In this document: positions 24,221 through 42,394 of the stretch, in pieces
Layout: every line of letters begins with the position of its first letter
Position numbering within the stretch: position 1 is the stretch's first letter
NCBI RefSeq assembly: GCF_035594125.1
Contig: NC_087158.1
Coordinates: forward strand, 4,406,001-4,470,000
DNA from: Scylla paramamosain
Taxonomy: Eukaryota > Arthropoda > Malacostraca > Decapoda > Portunidae
DNA length: 64,000 nt
Direction: 5' to 3'
The notes under the pieces: generated by a model
What the model was told of the DNA's origin: nothing
Seen by the model: only the letters and a program-made list of their open reading frames with translations
The model's database searches: none
Program-made: the position numbers and the translations under genes

Positions 24221-25067
24221 AAAATAAGTATTGGAAAGGACCAAAGCATTTCAAAAAGAAAATGCTCAAGAAAGGTTCAGGTGCCAGGAAAAACATTATG
24301 GATAATTTTGATGAGTACCTGCTGACTTCAGTGTATATGTGTCAAGGCTTAACAACATGGCTTTTAGCAGAATTGTTTGGAATCTGTCACAGTCGTGTCA
24401 CCTGCATCACCAACACTTGGATAAATGTATTATATGAGATATTGCAACACTGGCTATTATGGCCTTCAGCTCAGCAAGTAAGAAACAGCTTACCTGCATG
24501 GTATCTTGCCAGATATGTAGTTACCAGGTTGATCTTGGACTGTACTGAGTTTTTTATTGATAAGCCAAGAATCTGTACTGCTCAGGCCATGACATATTCA
24601 CTTTACAAGCATCACAACACTGCAAAAGTTTTGTTAGGAATAACACCAACTGGAATTATTACTTTTATTTCACATCCATATGGAGGCAATACGTCTGACA
24701 GGCACACAGCAGAAGCAGAACTTCTAGATAAAATTTACCCAGGAAATGCTGCAATGATGGATAGAGGTTTCAATATTGGAGACCTATTGCTGCAACATGG
24801 TGCAAAGTTCTACATGCCACCCTTGACTAGGAAAAAAGCTAATGGTAAAGGAAGAGCATTAAATGCTAATGAGATTGTGTAAACACAAGAGATTGCTTCA
24901 CTGAGGGTACGTGTAGAATGTGCCATTGAGAGAAAAAATTAAAAATATTGACTGGGCAAATAAGGAATACCCCATGGCCCTTATTGCATCAAATTTTGGT
25001 TATTGTAGCTGTTTTCTGGAACTTCATGCCCGTGCTTGTAAAATAGGTGTTGCTGACTGAGCCCCAC

Positions 25068-25257
<190 letters not shown>

Positions 25258-26217
25258 TTCTAAGATCTTAATCAGACTCTTTGCCCTATTCACTCCTATG
25301 CTGGTGACACCACCCTGCACTTTTCCACATTCTCCAGACGATCAACCCTTCATGAACTAGATGCATCATGCAGAGATGCCACAGATTGCCTGACTTTTGA
25401 TCATTCTAAGATTTCTGATTGGAGTAAAGAAAACTTAGTGGTTTTCAATGCCTCAAAAACCCAGTTTCTCCACCTATCTACTTGACACATTCTTCCAGAT
25501 AACTATCCCCTCTTCTTCAGCGACACTCAACTGTCTCCGTCTTCTACACTGAACATCCTTGGACTATCCTTCACCAGAAATCTAAACTGGAAACTTCACA
25601 TCGTATCTCTTGGTAAGTCAGCTGCCAAGAAGTTCAGTGTTTTGTGCTGTCTCTGCCACTTTTTCACTCCTTACCAACTGCTAACTCCGTACAGGGACCT
25701 TATCCACCCATGTATGGAGTATGGCTTACACATATAGGGGGAGATCCACTCATACAGTTCTCCTTAACAGGAATCAAAAGCATTTTGTCTCATCAACTAA
25801 CCTTCTCTAATTGAGTGTCTTTAACTTCTCTCTTTGTCACAATGTTGCATCTCATGCTATCTTTTACCGCTATTTTCATGCTCTTTGCTCCTCCGAACTT
25901 ACTAACTGCATGCCTAACCCCCTCCTGTGGCCTTACTGCACAAGACTTGCTACTTCTCACCCTTATTCTGTCCACCTCCCTAATGCAAGAGTTAATCAGT
26001 ATTCCCAGTCATTCCTTCCTTTTACTGGTAAACTCTGGAACTCTACCTACATCTGTATTTCCTTCTGCCTATGACTTCAAGAGAGTGGTTTCAAGACACT
26101 TGGGTAACTGATTGTGATATGTCTTGGCCTTTTTCACTTTTTGGGACTGGCATTCCAGTGGGCCATTTTTTGGGGGGCCTCTTATTCCCCTTGACTGGAG
26201 CCCTTTACGTAAAAAAA
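25258..26217 (+). pseudogene. Jockey-like LINE, 3' fragment
   Basis: Corresponds to about 3,320-4,280 of the near full-length copy ('DHSKISDWSKENLVVFNASK'-like thumb region, then the shared 3' UTR ending in AAAAAAAAAA). Diverged, with several stops. Preceded by (TA)n and followed by TA/(GT)n. Confidence 0.82.
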
Positions 26218-26226
26218 AAATATATA

Positions 26227-26228
<2 letters not shown>

Positions 26229-26260
<32 letters not shown>
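26229..26260. repeat. (GT)n microsatellite
   Basis: About 32 bp of GT abutting the left end of the 26.26-kb transposon. Confidence 0.9.
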
Positions 26261-29273
<3,013 letters not shown>

Positions 29274-29876
29274 TTATGTAACAGAGCCACCATAGGTTAA
29301 TAAGGCTAACACATGCAAGCATGGCTTGAACTTTAAAATGAGGGTTAAGTTTAATAAAGAAAAAAAACTGCCCTTTCCTAATATTAACATATGTACAGAT
29401 AATAATACTCCACAAGGTCTGGTAGGCTGAAGTACATTAAATGTTGCAAGATGCAAGAGGTATGTCTGTCTTACTTGTTGTTTATGTCTCTCCTGGTACA
29501 GTTGGTAGCCAGATTCCGTTTCAAAAGCTTGAATTCTTTGTGCCAACCATCCTCTGTTCATCAACAGATATACATAGCAGTTTGACTGTGTAATGTAAGG
29601 GATGGTTGCTAAGTCTTCCTGCCACTCTGTAAGTGTTGTAGGGTCTGGGAAAACAGTTTCTTGGTTATGTATTTGTACTGTTCTCCTTTTCTTGAGGACA
29701 TTTTCATCTTCCAGGGGTTCAGTGTCTTCCACCAGTTCTGGGTGCTGGACTGCTTGTAACACCACATCCTGGAGCTGTTTCTTGGCATATCCAGAACTTG
29801 GTATGCCTTTTGATTTCAGAAATTTTCTCAGAGTGGGCACTGTCCATTTTCTTAGTACATTTTTATTAGTATCCAT
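29274..29876 (-). pseudogene. SAP-domain protein, accessory gene of the ISL2EU-like transposon (N-terminal part)
   Basis: Start chosen at ATG 29,876 ('MDTNKNVLRKW'), immediately ahead of a SAP-type motif, 'TVPTLRKFLKSKGIPSSGYA' (residues about 10-40), a helix-extension-helix DNA-binding fold. Then an acidic linker and 'TTLTEWQEDLATIPYI', 'MNRGWLAQRIQAFETESGYQ'. In ISL2EU elements this protein continues into SWIM and YqaJ-nuclease domains, which are absent here: after 'TYLLHLATFNVL' the sequence loses resemblance, so the frame either splices onward to lost exons or is truncated. Convergent with the THAP-DDE gene. Confidence 0.6.
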
Positions 29877-30261
29877 AGTGTCGTCGTTGTGTAGTGTAGT
29901 GTAGTTCTGGCAATGGCCTCTGACATGGTCCCCTCTTGAAGTTATTGTTGTGTATCTTGTGCTGTGATGGTTCAGCTTCCCATTCTCCAAAGTTTCTTGA
30001 TGAGCTGCTTTCCTTCTTGTATGGTATTAATTCTTGTTTATCTTTATATCTTTGTTGACCAATGCTGTGCTCTGCTGGACTCTGCAAAATGCCCTTAACA
30101 TGCTGGATTGTTATTATTTTGATGGGACAATCTCAGTGCATGTTAGACAACATGCTCTATGTTGTTAACTTATTAAGACTATTAATTGTTATGATTTTCT
30201 GTATGAATATAATTCATCTTAATTTTTACGGAAAGTAAAAGACATGAAAACTATGCTTTAC

Positions 30262-30275
30262 TTATTAATTATTAC

Positions 30276-30340
<65 letters not shown>
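30262..30340. repeat. (TTA)n microsatellite
   Basis: About 75 bp of ATT/TTA trinucleotide. Confidence 0.95.
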
Positions 30341-30341
<1 letters not shown>

Positions 30342-30585
30342 TTTATTTATTTTTCCCAGAAATACAGATGGTATAGAAGAACGCTCTACATATATATCAG
30401 TATTTCCACTTTTAAGCTTATATGCCACAAGTACATTCTTAGAAAGATTATAACTATTTTATTAAATCATTTAATATTTACAGAATGTGCAAAAATGTAT
30501 GTTCCAGTTGACTAACTTGCAATGAAATAATTATTCCATCTGGTGGTTGAAGGCATCTATAATTCAGTTAGAGATTGGTGCAGTT

Positions 30586-31275
30586 ATGTCACAAGGGAGG
30601 TTTTAACCTTCATAAGTTGTTGTCAATCAAAAAAGATGTATTAGCTGCAACTTGTCTTTGTGAGAGAGTTAAAAGTTTGGATTTTAGTAAGAATGAAGAC
30701 ACTGCCTATAGAAAGAATTCTGAGAGTTGAGTGGTGCATGTAATCTGACACATTTTAATTTAGAATAAAGTTGAAAAACAAGCCACTCACTAGGAGAGGC
30801 ATTGTCAACATTGAGCTCTATTAGGTCTCCATTATGTCTAGTGCCACCTCACATATTTAGAAGAAAAATTTCACAAGAATCGTATAAGAATGCAGTTGGT
30901 TGGGATGATGAGGTGCCAGATTATGTTAAGCCTAAATGGATAAAATGGAGAGATGAGCTGCACAAGCTAGATCACCTAAAACTACCTAGATACTATAAAC
31001 CTGATGACTTCATCACTTTTCAGGTGCTTGCCAAGTTGGATATAGCCAGTGCTCATATGCAGTTGTGCATTAGCAATAGCAAAGTCTTGTGTCACCTTTA
31101 AAAACCATGACAATTCCCAGACTAGAACTAACTCCAGCAGTGGTGTCAGAATTCATAAACTTCTTAAAAGAGAACCTGGATATGAGAATGTTGAAATATT
31201 TTTGTATAGGAAGCAAAGTAGTCCTTGGTTACATTGCTAATGAATCATAGAAATTCCATGAACATATTGCTAAAA
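30586..31275 (+). pseudogene. BEL/Pao RT end and RNase H, third segment
   Basis: Directly after the ISL2EU right end the BEL frame resumes at 'HKGGFNLHK' and runs through 'KNKPLTRRGI' (30,776), 'NAVGWDDEVPDYVKPKW' (30,890) and 'LKLPRYYKPDDF' (30,975), then RNase H-like 'TIPRLELTPAVVSEFINFL' (31,108) and 'SKVVLGYIANES' (31,216) with frame changes. It ends in an AT-rich 'AATAAATAAATA' run (31,276-31,315). Strongly decayed. Confidence 0.82.
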
Positions 31276-31314
31276 AATAAATAAATAAATAAAAATAAAT
31301 AAATAAATAAATAA
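31276..31314. repeat. (AAAT)n simple repeat
   Basis: AAAT/AATA units joining the + strand BEL end to a minus-strand BEL LTR. Confidence 0.9.
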
Positions 31315-31572
31315 GATATTTACCTCAATTGCCTTGCTTGCCTGTCTTTATGTGGCTGTGTCTAGGTCATGAGTGATGCCTTTTGGGCAGTGAGTGGATA
31401 AACTGCAAGCAAGCATCAGGTCGAGGCTTTATATAGAATTGAGTACTGATATTTATGTATATTACATACTCGTATGTTTTTATGCAAATATTAAACAACT
31501 GAATATTTCACTTATGATTATAGAGGAATAATGATGTGAGGCATATACACACCCTTACAGACAGTAACATGG
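31315..31572 (-). repeat. BEL/Pao LTR, minus orientation
   Basis: On the minus strand it begins TGTTACTGTCTGTAAGGG and includes 'TATATAAAGCCTCGACC'; it parallels 13,459-13,720. It lies downstream of the minus-strand integrase end, the right place for a 3' LTR. The right-hand part present at 13.75 kb is missing here. Confidence 0.6.
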
Positions 31573-31779
31573 CTCCCCTAAATTGTGTAACAATTTACCT
31601 TAACTAACATTAGCATTTACCTTAAAACAAGCATTAGCACATAATAAGTACTTTGTTACACCAGCTCTTTGGCGGGGATCCTCTGGTCTACACTATGCAT
31701 CACTTTCTAGCAGCAATATTAGATTATGTATTGGCCTCTTTATGATGCTCCTGTTGGCCTTTGATTGTTTTTCCTGATT

Positions 31780-32345
31780 GTCAAGATTACAGTTTGACAC
31801 CAGGACCTTAACTGTTCATAATTACAGTTTGACACCAGGACCTTAACTGTTCATACTAGGTCATCATGATCACGATATGCTTCAGTTATTCTTCCCAGTT
31901 TCCATTGGTTCCTTACTACATTCTGATCTTTAATAATAACTATATCACTTGCACCGAGATTTCTCTTTGGTGTTGTCCATTTATTTCTAAGCTGCAGAGA
32001 CTGCACATATTGCTTTCTCTGCCTGGGCTAGAACTGACTGGCCAGGTATTGTGCTCTTCACCATCTCTTTATGCAGTACAAGTCATTCTTAACAAAGATG
32101 CTTGGGGGAGGCAGCACTACTTTTGTTTTCATTGTTAACAAGTTATTAGGTGTCAGTGGTTTAGGACTGTCTGGGAATTAAGGTGGTCCACAGCTAGAGG
32201 ACAACCATTAGCATTATTTTCAGGTTTAACCAAAAAGGTCCTCAGTTCTTGGCCATCTAACTGAGTACCATGCTGATCAAGTAACACAGAGAGCACATTT
32301 CTCACTGTGCATATGAGGAGCTGCCAACAGGAGGGGCTCAACTGA
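31780..32345 (-). pseudogene. BEL/Pao integrase C-terminal region
   Basis: Minus-strand blocks: 'ELRTFLVKPENNANGCPLAV' (32,240), 'NNLLTMKTKVVLPP' (32,120) and 'SLQLRNKWTTPKRNLGASDI' to 'RNQWKLGRITEAYRDHDDLV' (31,860-32,000), the C-terminal DUF5641-like tail of BEL integrases. Stops and indels throughout. A 33-bp tandem duplication is present at 31,790-31,857. Its upstream integrase part lies at 40,450. Confidence 0.75.
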
Positions 32346-32689
32346 TTTTTTATAGTTTTGAGTAAATTGATGTTAAAGTTAGGGAGCTCTTATAGATAGA
32401 GTTCAAGTATAAAAATAATGTGTAATATATCATTTTGAAGCTAAAGAACTTGTCTTTTTTGCTGTTTTGGTGTCATAAAAATCCATTAAATTTTCTTGTT
32501 GAAAATTACAATTTTATCCACCTAACTTACATAGCATTTCACAATATTGAAAAATTTAATTTTAATTGATTATCACTATTAACAGATCACTATAAAAACA
32601 TCAAATTCACACACTGTTTAAAAGTCAAACACTCACCAGTCAAAGGAAGAGATTGTGCTTGCATTATGTATTTGAATAGGGGATAGGGG
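32346..32689. other. AT-rich, no gene seen
   Basis: Probably terminal sequence of the second DUF7869-like transposon copy, but I could not match a TIR. Confidence 0.3.
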
Positions 32690-33640
32690 ATGAAGGTCTT
32701 AGTTGTAGTCGAGGCAGTCATCCATGGAGTTGTCTTCCCTCCACACTCTTCTTTCCTTCCTGGGCCTCGAAAAGGTTATTGTAGAAGGTCCTGTACTCTC
32801 CAGGAATTAACCTGAGCAGATCCTTCAGGTCCAAAATCTTGCCCTTGGTAAGGTCAACGTCATGGGGTGGGCCTTGCTAAGATCAAATTTCTTCGGATCG
32901 TATGAACCTTTCTTTTTCTGCATTATCCAGAGATCGTCATCCATTAAGTCACCAAAACCCTTCCTCACTGCAATGCCCCTGGGTTCCTCCTGAAGTCTTG
33001 ATGACTTTAGCAGCCTTAAAACTTAACCTAGCCTGCTTTGCCTTGGACACCGACCCTCCAAGGATGTCAAAATAAAAAAATTGGGTGGAGTCCATGGGCA
33101 CCACAATGAAGGGCCTCTTGTTACTGGCAGCTTCCATGATGGTTATGTAGTGTGCTGGAGTATACACTTGAAGGCCACAGAGTTTCAGCTCCAAGTAGCT
33201 AAAGTCTCTGTCACAGGGCATGTATGAGTGACCAGACTCCATGTATCGGTGTTCAGTCCTAGTCAGACGTCATGAGTAGATGAGCCTGAGGCAGTACACA
33301 ACAAGGTTCATGTTTTTATTTTGACTCAAGCAGTTGTCTGAGAAGATTATTAGCTTGTCAACCCCTTTGTCGACAAAGTTGGAGAAGTAATAGTGCAGAG
33401 AACTACAGATCTCCAATGACCCCTCCTAGCTTGTCCTTCATGCCACACAAAGAAATAGCCCTGCTTGGTCTTGAGGTTGTGGATGTCAAGGTTGTAGGTC
33501 CATAAGTTTCTTTTGTAATACTGTGCACCAGAAGTAAGCCTGGGTGTAGGTGGAATCTGTTTCAGGTTCAATAGCAATGCAGGCTATCTTCAGGTTCTTG
33601 TCAATAGCATACACCTTCATTCATGGAGAGTCTTGTGTAC
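32690..33640 (-). pseudogene. Second copy of the DUF7869-like transposase gene
   Basis: Minus-strand blocks parallel the 26.7-kb gene: 'WTYNLDIHNLKT' (33,500), 'DKLIIFSDNCLSQNKN' (33,350), 'SGHSYMPCDRDFSYLE' (33,230), 'LSFKAAKVIKTSGGTQG' (33,000) and a C-terminal acidic end with 'DPKKFDLSKAHPM' (32,880). The Asp in FSDN and PCD are retained; 'FGNIE' has become 'FSYLE'. Several frameshifts. It is a diverged subfamily member rather than a recent duplicate. Confidence 0.62.
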
Positions 33641-36371
<2,731 letters not shown>

Positions 36372-37552
36372 CATATGGCCAAGTGATTGCTTCCTCATCT
36401 GCATTTACTTCCTCATCTGGCAATACCACTGTGCAGTGTGACACAGGTGGCCTCTTGTGGGAACAATTAGCTATTCTGATCCACAGTACCACACAGCCAA
36501 CATCTGAAATCTCTAATGTTCGTGTCTACCCACTGTTGCAGTGGTGGACGTGGTACAGGTGCAGTGGGTTGGTGTATGCAACCTTGCCCTGCCCTACAAT
36601 TTCTAGCTATGTGACCCAAACATCTGCATCTGTAACAATCTACAGTTCTCATGTTTGTTTGGCACATATTAACATTACAAAATGGGGCAGGAATCATGTC
36701 TTTCCTCTGATTTGGGGTGATGTATATTTTAGGAGGAGGAGGAGATGGATTATATCTTTGGAATTTATTTGGCTGTGGCTGCCATGAAGGAGAAGCCATT
36801 ACAGCAGCTGTAGTAGTGACTGGAGCTCCTCATCTCTCCTTATGGACATCTGCATCAGTCAATTTTGACTGAGGATGGGTATTGGCCCATGCATAACCTC
36901 TGTTTAGTATTTTTAAGTTAAGGGACCCTTAAGCAAAGTGTACTCAAATGATGAAGGAAAACAACTTAGCATCCTTGCAGCAAAGTTATTTTTATGTAGT
37001 GGCTCAAATGCAGGATTCTTACATGACAATCCTCCATAGGCAGTGTCACATCTTATGAAGAACTCCCGAAGAGTTTCTCCCTGCCTCCTCTTTGCGCTGT
37101 TCAGCATCTTCGTACATAATTTTGTTTTAATGTTATCAGGGTGGAGTTTGAGGAACTCCTCCTTTACATTATTATAGTCCAGCAATAGTATTTTCAAGTG
37201 ACTTGCACTGTCTAGACAGTACTATTTAGCTAATTCAAGTTTGCCTGTTTCATCCCAATGCAACTAAGTTCTTGATTCTAAATCTGTAAAGAAATCAAGA
37301 GGGTTGGTGTGACAAGGGAGGCTAGAATATGCAGCACTATTCACTGCTACTAAAGTATTTCAGGCCCTGTATGCAGCTGAAATAATTTTTAGTATGTCTG
37401 GAGAGGAGAGGTTCAAACTCCTGTGATGGTAGAACAGCAGGGGGTGTTGGAGCCCTCCTTCCTGTTGAATCAGGTGGCTGTGCCATAATGATCACATCAC
37501 TAAAGCTGATATTACTTTTACAAGGATCACAGATATTCCCCATTATCATCAT
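36372..37552 (-). pseudogene. Gypsy gag
   Basis: Minus-strand frames: N-terminus from 'SDVIIMAQPPDSTG' (37,500), capsid-like 'RQGETLREFFIRCDTAYGG' (37,090), and a CCHC zinc knuckle 'CYRCRCLGHIARNC' (36,630) after a Pro-rich stretch. Nonsense and frame breaks separate them. The N-terminal 70 codons are duplicated at 38,277-38,483. Confidence 0.78.
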
Positions 37553-38235
37553 TGGCTACAACTTTTTTCTGATTATCCGTTGTTTATTATGGCATACACC
37601 ACACCTCACCAGTGTTGTAATCCCCAAACTTATCTTTAATTATAAGTTAGAGTTTATGCAGGAACTGCACCAGTTATATGCTCTCCAAGTATTTCTGGTA
37701 CTTGCACAATTCTTTAAATCCAAGCCCAGGTTACCAAAGAGTTAAGGTTAGGGTTTTCACAGTGGGATTAGCCATAAATGCAGTTCAGAAAAACTAACAT
37801 TATTTATTAGATAAACATTATTCAGTAAATAGAATATTCCAACAACACATGCAGGCAATAAAAGACATTAACTCAACCACATGATACCAGTTAATAAAAC
37901 TTCAAGTAACTCCACATTGACAAACTAATAAGTTTTCACGTTATTAACTGTGTGTTAGTGCGACTTCATCAACAAAATTATGTCACTCAGTAACACATCA
38001 CTTTTTGTAAAACATATAAATGCACACATAACATAATCACATAATAAAATAAAGACAATATGTAAAATCACAGACAAAATGTGAGGTCATTACATGTAAA
38101 GTACCACAGAAAATATCATCACACATAAAAATCTAGCATTAAATTGACACTTGAAACACAATATGAAATATATGAAAACCACAGTGTACTGAACACTGTA
38201 TATTTAAAGTTGATACAGGCATTGTCCTGATTGTC
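37553..38235 (-). repeat. Gypsy leader/LTR-like block, copy A
   Basis: Non-coding block upstream of gag copy A. It aligns along its length with 38,506-39,140, about three quarters identical by eye. Likely the 5' LTR plus leader; exact LTR ends not resolved. Confidence 0.6.
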
Positions 38236-38269
38236 GCCGTGTACGACATTAGTGGTTGGTTTGGCCTCA

Positions 38270-39140
38270 TGAGGGGTCATGCCATAGGTGTTGCTATGGG
38301 CATCGTGGGCATGGCCGTCGTCGGGGGCAATACTATAGGCATGGGTGCTGTGGCTCTGACATTTTTAGTATGTCTGGAGAGGAGGGCTTCAAAGTCCTGT
38401 GGTGCTAGAACAACAGGAGGTGTCTGGGCTCTCCTTCCCATTAAATCAGACATGGCCTGTGCCATGATTATCACATCACTCAAACTGATATCACTCTTAA
38501 AATGATCAGAGACACCTTATTCTGGCTAATCAGGGTTTATTATGGCTTATCCACACCTGACAACAGTGTCATAATCCCCTAACTTACTTTTGATTAAAGT
38601 TAGAGTTTATGCAGGAGCTGCACCAACTATGTATGTATGTATTTCAAGTACACTTTAAATCTAAGTCTAAGTTATCAAGGGATAAGGCCGAGGCTTCTCA
38701 CAGTGGGGCAAGCCATAAACGCAGCTTGGAAAGGCTTTAAGTATTTATCAACCAGTAGATAAAGATTCCAAAAACACATGCAGACAATAAAAGACAGTAA
38801 TTCCACATTGTTAACTCAAGTTCAATGAAACTTTAAGTAACTTAACATTGGCAATCAGTAAATCTTTCACACGTTACTATTAACTGCATGTTAACACAGC
38901 TTCACCAGTAAAAATTAGGTCACTCAGTAATGCGTCACTTTTTATGAAACACACCAAACACATAAAAGCACATATAACATAATCACACAATAAAATAATC
39001 AAACACAACATGCAAAATCAAAGACAATAAGATACGTGGTCACTGCATGCGAAGTGCCACAGAAAATATCATATTACTCAACATAATCCAACATAGGTCA
39101 ACACATGAAACACAGCATGAAATACAGAGGGTATTTGAGT
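38270..39140 (-). repeat. Duplicated gag N-terminus plus leader/LTR-like block, copy B
   Basis: Gag frame 38,277-38,483 ('SDVIIMAQAMSDLMGRRAQT') followed upstream by the second leader block. Divergence from copy A suggests two family members joined rather than a fresh tandem duplication. A further 65-bp piece of the same gag edge is at 40,380-40,445. Confidence 0.6.
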
Positions 39141-39388
39141 TTCAAGCGAGATACATTCTGCAATGCTGCTTGTAAGTCATTTTGCTCATAACATCATAAT
39201 TTTTCGGTTCAAAAAAGTATGTTCCGCAAACAGTGTGATGCTTACTTGGCACCATGAGAGAGAGAGAGAGAGAGAGAGAGCACCTTGCCTTATGGGTGAT
39301 GTGATACTATTGAGTAGTGACGCTTGTGGCTTCTGCCAAACGCAAGACTCAAATAGGCCAGGCATATGACTCAGATTAAAATGAGAAG

Positions 39389-39618
<230 letters not shown>

Positions 39619-40379
39619 ACGAAGTGGTGTACTATGTAAATATGGCATGCAGTGTCAAATTTGAAGTTTTGGTTAGCAAAGGGAACAATATCAAGAGCAC
39701 AATTTCATTTTGCAAGTAGACTGCTTGTATCTCTGGACATTTGTAACTCATTACCTTATAACTCGAACACTCATATACTGAGCGCACATAAATCAAGGCA
39801 TGAAAGACTCATAGGAAAAATCGTCTAAATATTACTTACAGTAATGTGAGGCAGAAAATGACCGGTAGACTCACGGTACAGCAAACTGAGTTGCACTGAT
39901 TAAAAAATAAGACACCACCTGTATTATGATAACTTGAGAACTAGAAGAGTCCTTCTGTGCTTCTTTATATTTATTTTCCATCCACCTAGATCTATGTGGC
40001 AGTGAGATTACATACACAGCTACATACATTGACTTCCTTAAGGTCTTGAATCTGACTTGTTAATACACTCGTCTCTTCCTTTTAAAATGCATGATCACCA
40101 GAATGTTCGTTTGTCTACTTCTTGTTACCTTTGTTACCAAAGATTTAAGGTTCATTTTACCCTTAGGGCACACCAGATACCCACTCCTATACACAAATAT
40201 TAAAGTCTCTTATGTCCTATCACACACAGTATTTGGGTCACAAGAGGTAAGGCTTGTGGCTTGTGCCTTCACAGTTTATTACCATGCTTTTAATTTACTA
40301 GCATCATCTCTAGTCCTGCACCACGTCTTCTGCATCTGCACCTTTCTAGTGTTCATGAACAAGGCAGACTAGTTCATGG
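39619..40379. other. No gene recognised
   Basis: A 93-codon + frame (40,091-40,372) has no motif support. AT-rich, likely transposon-derived. Confidence 0.3.
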
Positions 40380-40445
40380 GCAGTGTGGGCATGGACGTTT
40401 TTGGGAGTGATACTTTAGGCATGAGTGCTGTGGCTATGACAGATG

Positions 40446-41130
40446 ATCCTCCAACTATTCAGTATCCACATGACCTGATTTCATTTAAAGTTATGCTTCT
40501 GCTTTGGTGATTTTTCTTTGGTGGTGACATATTATCATGTTGGTTATATGTGAAGTTTTGGGAAGGATGACTGGATGTTTTGGTTTCATTTTCTAGATTA
40601 GAGTTTTAATCTTCCTCCTACCCACATCTTTATCAGTGAAGGGATCTAACTTATAGAGTGAACTGGTCTTGTCTATCATTTTTGGTCTTTTACCAGTGTC
40701 CCCTTTAATTAAAGAATTAAAGTTAGTAGTTGAATTCAATACATTTATTTAATTTTATTGATCTCCTTTTACTTCAGTACTGCCATCACCTTTTCCTTTG
40801 AAGCTGTTCAGAAGCTTAAAGCATACAGCAACTGCCCTCTTTGCTTTAAACCAATCAAAAAAATACTCTAATCTCTCTAAGATATCTATGGGCTGTTGTG
40901 TACCTACAACATGGCATACAACTTTTTCACTTCAGGAGCATTTTTCATTTATGACTTTGTACTGGGGATAACTATCCGTTTCACTATGTTGCCAAATGAA
41001 TTCTGGGCCATTCCACCAGATTCTTGCTATTACAAAGCTCATCTGCTGTCATGTCTCTAGATGCATGATCTGCTGGGTTATTCTGTCTCTCTACAAATTT
41101 CCTTTGATCTGGTGAAGTGTGATCTCTAAT
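40446..41130 (-). pseudogene. BEL/Pao RNase H-integrase junction region
   Basis: Minus-strand pieces: 'ARIWWNGPEFIWQ' (41,020), 'ILERLEYFFDWFKAKRAVAV' (40,880), 'SLYKLDPFTDKDVG' (40,650) and the integrase zinc-finger region 'ETKHPVILPKTSHITNMI' (40,580). These normally precede the integrase core in BEL elements. With the C-terminal piece at 31,780-32,345 on the same strand, this is plausibly one element split by the Gypsy and DUF7869-like insertions. Confidence 0.75.
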
Positions 41131-42104
41131 GGGGAGTTTTTGGAACTAATCTGCCAGACATTGCTGTTAATGCATGTCCCCTAGTGACATGAGCTAAAAT
41201 ATCATTATTATAAATCCCATGGGCATACAGATGCATAGAGTATTGACCATTATGATACTTTCATATTTCTTTATTGAGTTTTAAATATCTTGTATAGATA
41301 ATTTTGAGAGAAGTTGGTCAAGACAAATATTTTTTTTTACTATTTAGTAATACTGTTATCAGTATTTTAAATACAGCATATTACAAGTCTAAAATCTATT
41401 GATTTGGACAATGAAAAAGATAAAAAATATGACTACTATATAGTATGATAACATACTCAGTAACATTATGATATGTGGATACAGTTATTTTTGTGTGGAT
41501 TTTAGTATCACTTTCACAAAGCAAGTGACAGCAAAGTAATCGAACACCAAAACAAACATCTCTCAGGACTGCTCTGGTGTAACGGGAGAGGAATACAGAA
41601 ACTCACAGGTTTATAGAGTGGTGGCATGGACACTACAGTAGGAATTAACTGGATGTCCAACTATGTGTTTGTTAACTTAACTAAGGCGGGCCAGTCAGAT
41701 GTTTGATTTTGTTAGATATACAACATTACTCTCGCTAGGACACTCAAGTTACCTATTTTCAATTAAAATTATTGTTTCCATATACAAGGAAATTAATCTA
41801 TGTACTTTGGAGTTTTAAGTGGCACAGCCATGTTGTCTTCATTTTTACTATTGTGTGCATTAATATGCTTCTGATCAATGATGTACTTTTTGAAACCTCA
41901 AGATGACCAAATAGATCTAAATGCCATTTCACTAGAAAATCAACATAAATACTTTCGTTCATGAATAGAGTTCGATTTTACTTATGTATATAAAATGACA
42001 CCGTAGACATATTTGATATTGCTCCTATGTGTGAGAAGGGGACATGTCTGGTGCTGCTGCCTGGTGACAATCACTAGTTTATCAAACTCCCCATTATTTG
42101 TACT
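41131..42104. other. AT-rich, no gene recognised
   Basis: No frame with motif support; could contain upstream BEL sequence too decayed to read. Confidence 0.3.
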
Positions 42105-42365
42105 CTTTAGCATAGTAGAAACTGAATGTTACTGTGCAAAGTTGATTGCATGTGTTGTTTATGAATATTGTAATATGTTAAGGTATGTTATTTTATAGGA
42201 AATTGAGGCTGAGAACTTGCTCGCACTTCACAGTCATGCCTACCTCATCAATAAATGTTGGAGAATTGCCTTTCCTCGATCCTACAATGATGGTTGTGAT
42301 CAGTAAAACAGATCACCTAATAGCTGGAGAAGGCTTGCCAGTGCAGCTGCATTTACTAATAATCC
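42105..42365 (+). repeat. Dispersed repeat, right half of the BEL-type LTR
   Basis: Parallels 13,735-14,010 ('AAGTTGATTGCATGTGTTG...', 'GATCAGTAAAACAGATCAC'). A Jockey-like LINE fragment follows directly. Confidence 0.65.
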
Positions 42366-42394
42366 TGGAAACCACATCACATTGCTCGCCAAAA

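Larger units (their letters stand above)
22652..25062 (+). pseudogene. THAP-domain DDE transposase (ISL2EU type), broken
   Basis: THAP zinc finger remnants: 'YTCAVADCK' at 22,661 and 'FHAVCSEHFINW' at 22,810, with stops and a frameshift between them. A later exon starts at acceptor TTCTTACAG near 23,310 ('EMSQEMQMVQESQKDHSYST'). The main frame (to 24,882) has 'MCQGLTTWLLAELFGICHSR' (helix-turn-helix), 'LDCTEFFIDKP' (first D, about 24,538), 'HPYGGNTSDRH' and 'MMDRGFNIGD' (second D, about 24,761). A TAA at 24,880 falls just before 'VRVECAIERK' (catalytic E, about 24,915). A MITE inserted at 23,889-24,220 also interrupts the gene. It would have cut and pasted the element in the nucleus; it is now inactive. 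Confidence 0.82.

Noticed and set aside
38239..38505. 88-codon + strand frame with a hydrophobic, membrane-like sequence
   Set aside because: It is antisense to the duplicated Gypsy gag N-terminus, which explains the open frame.
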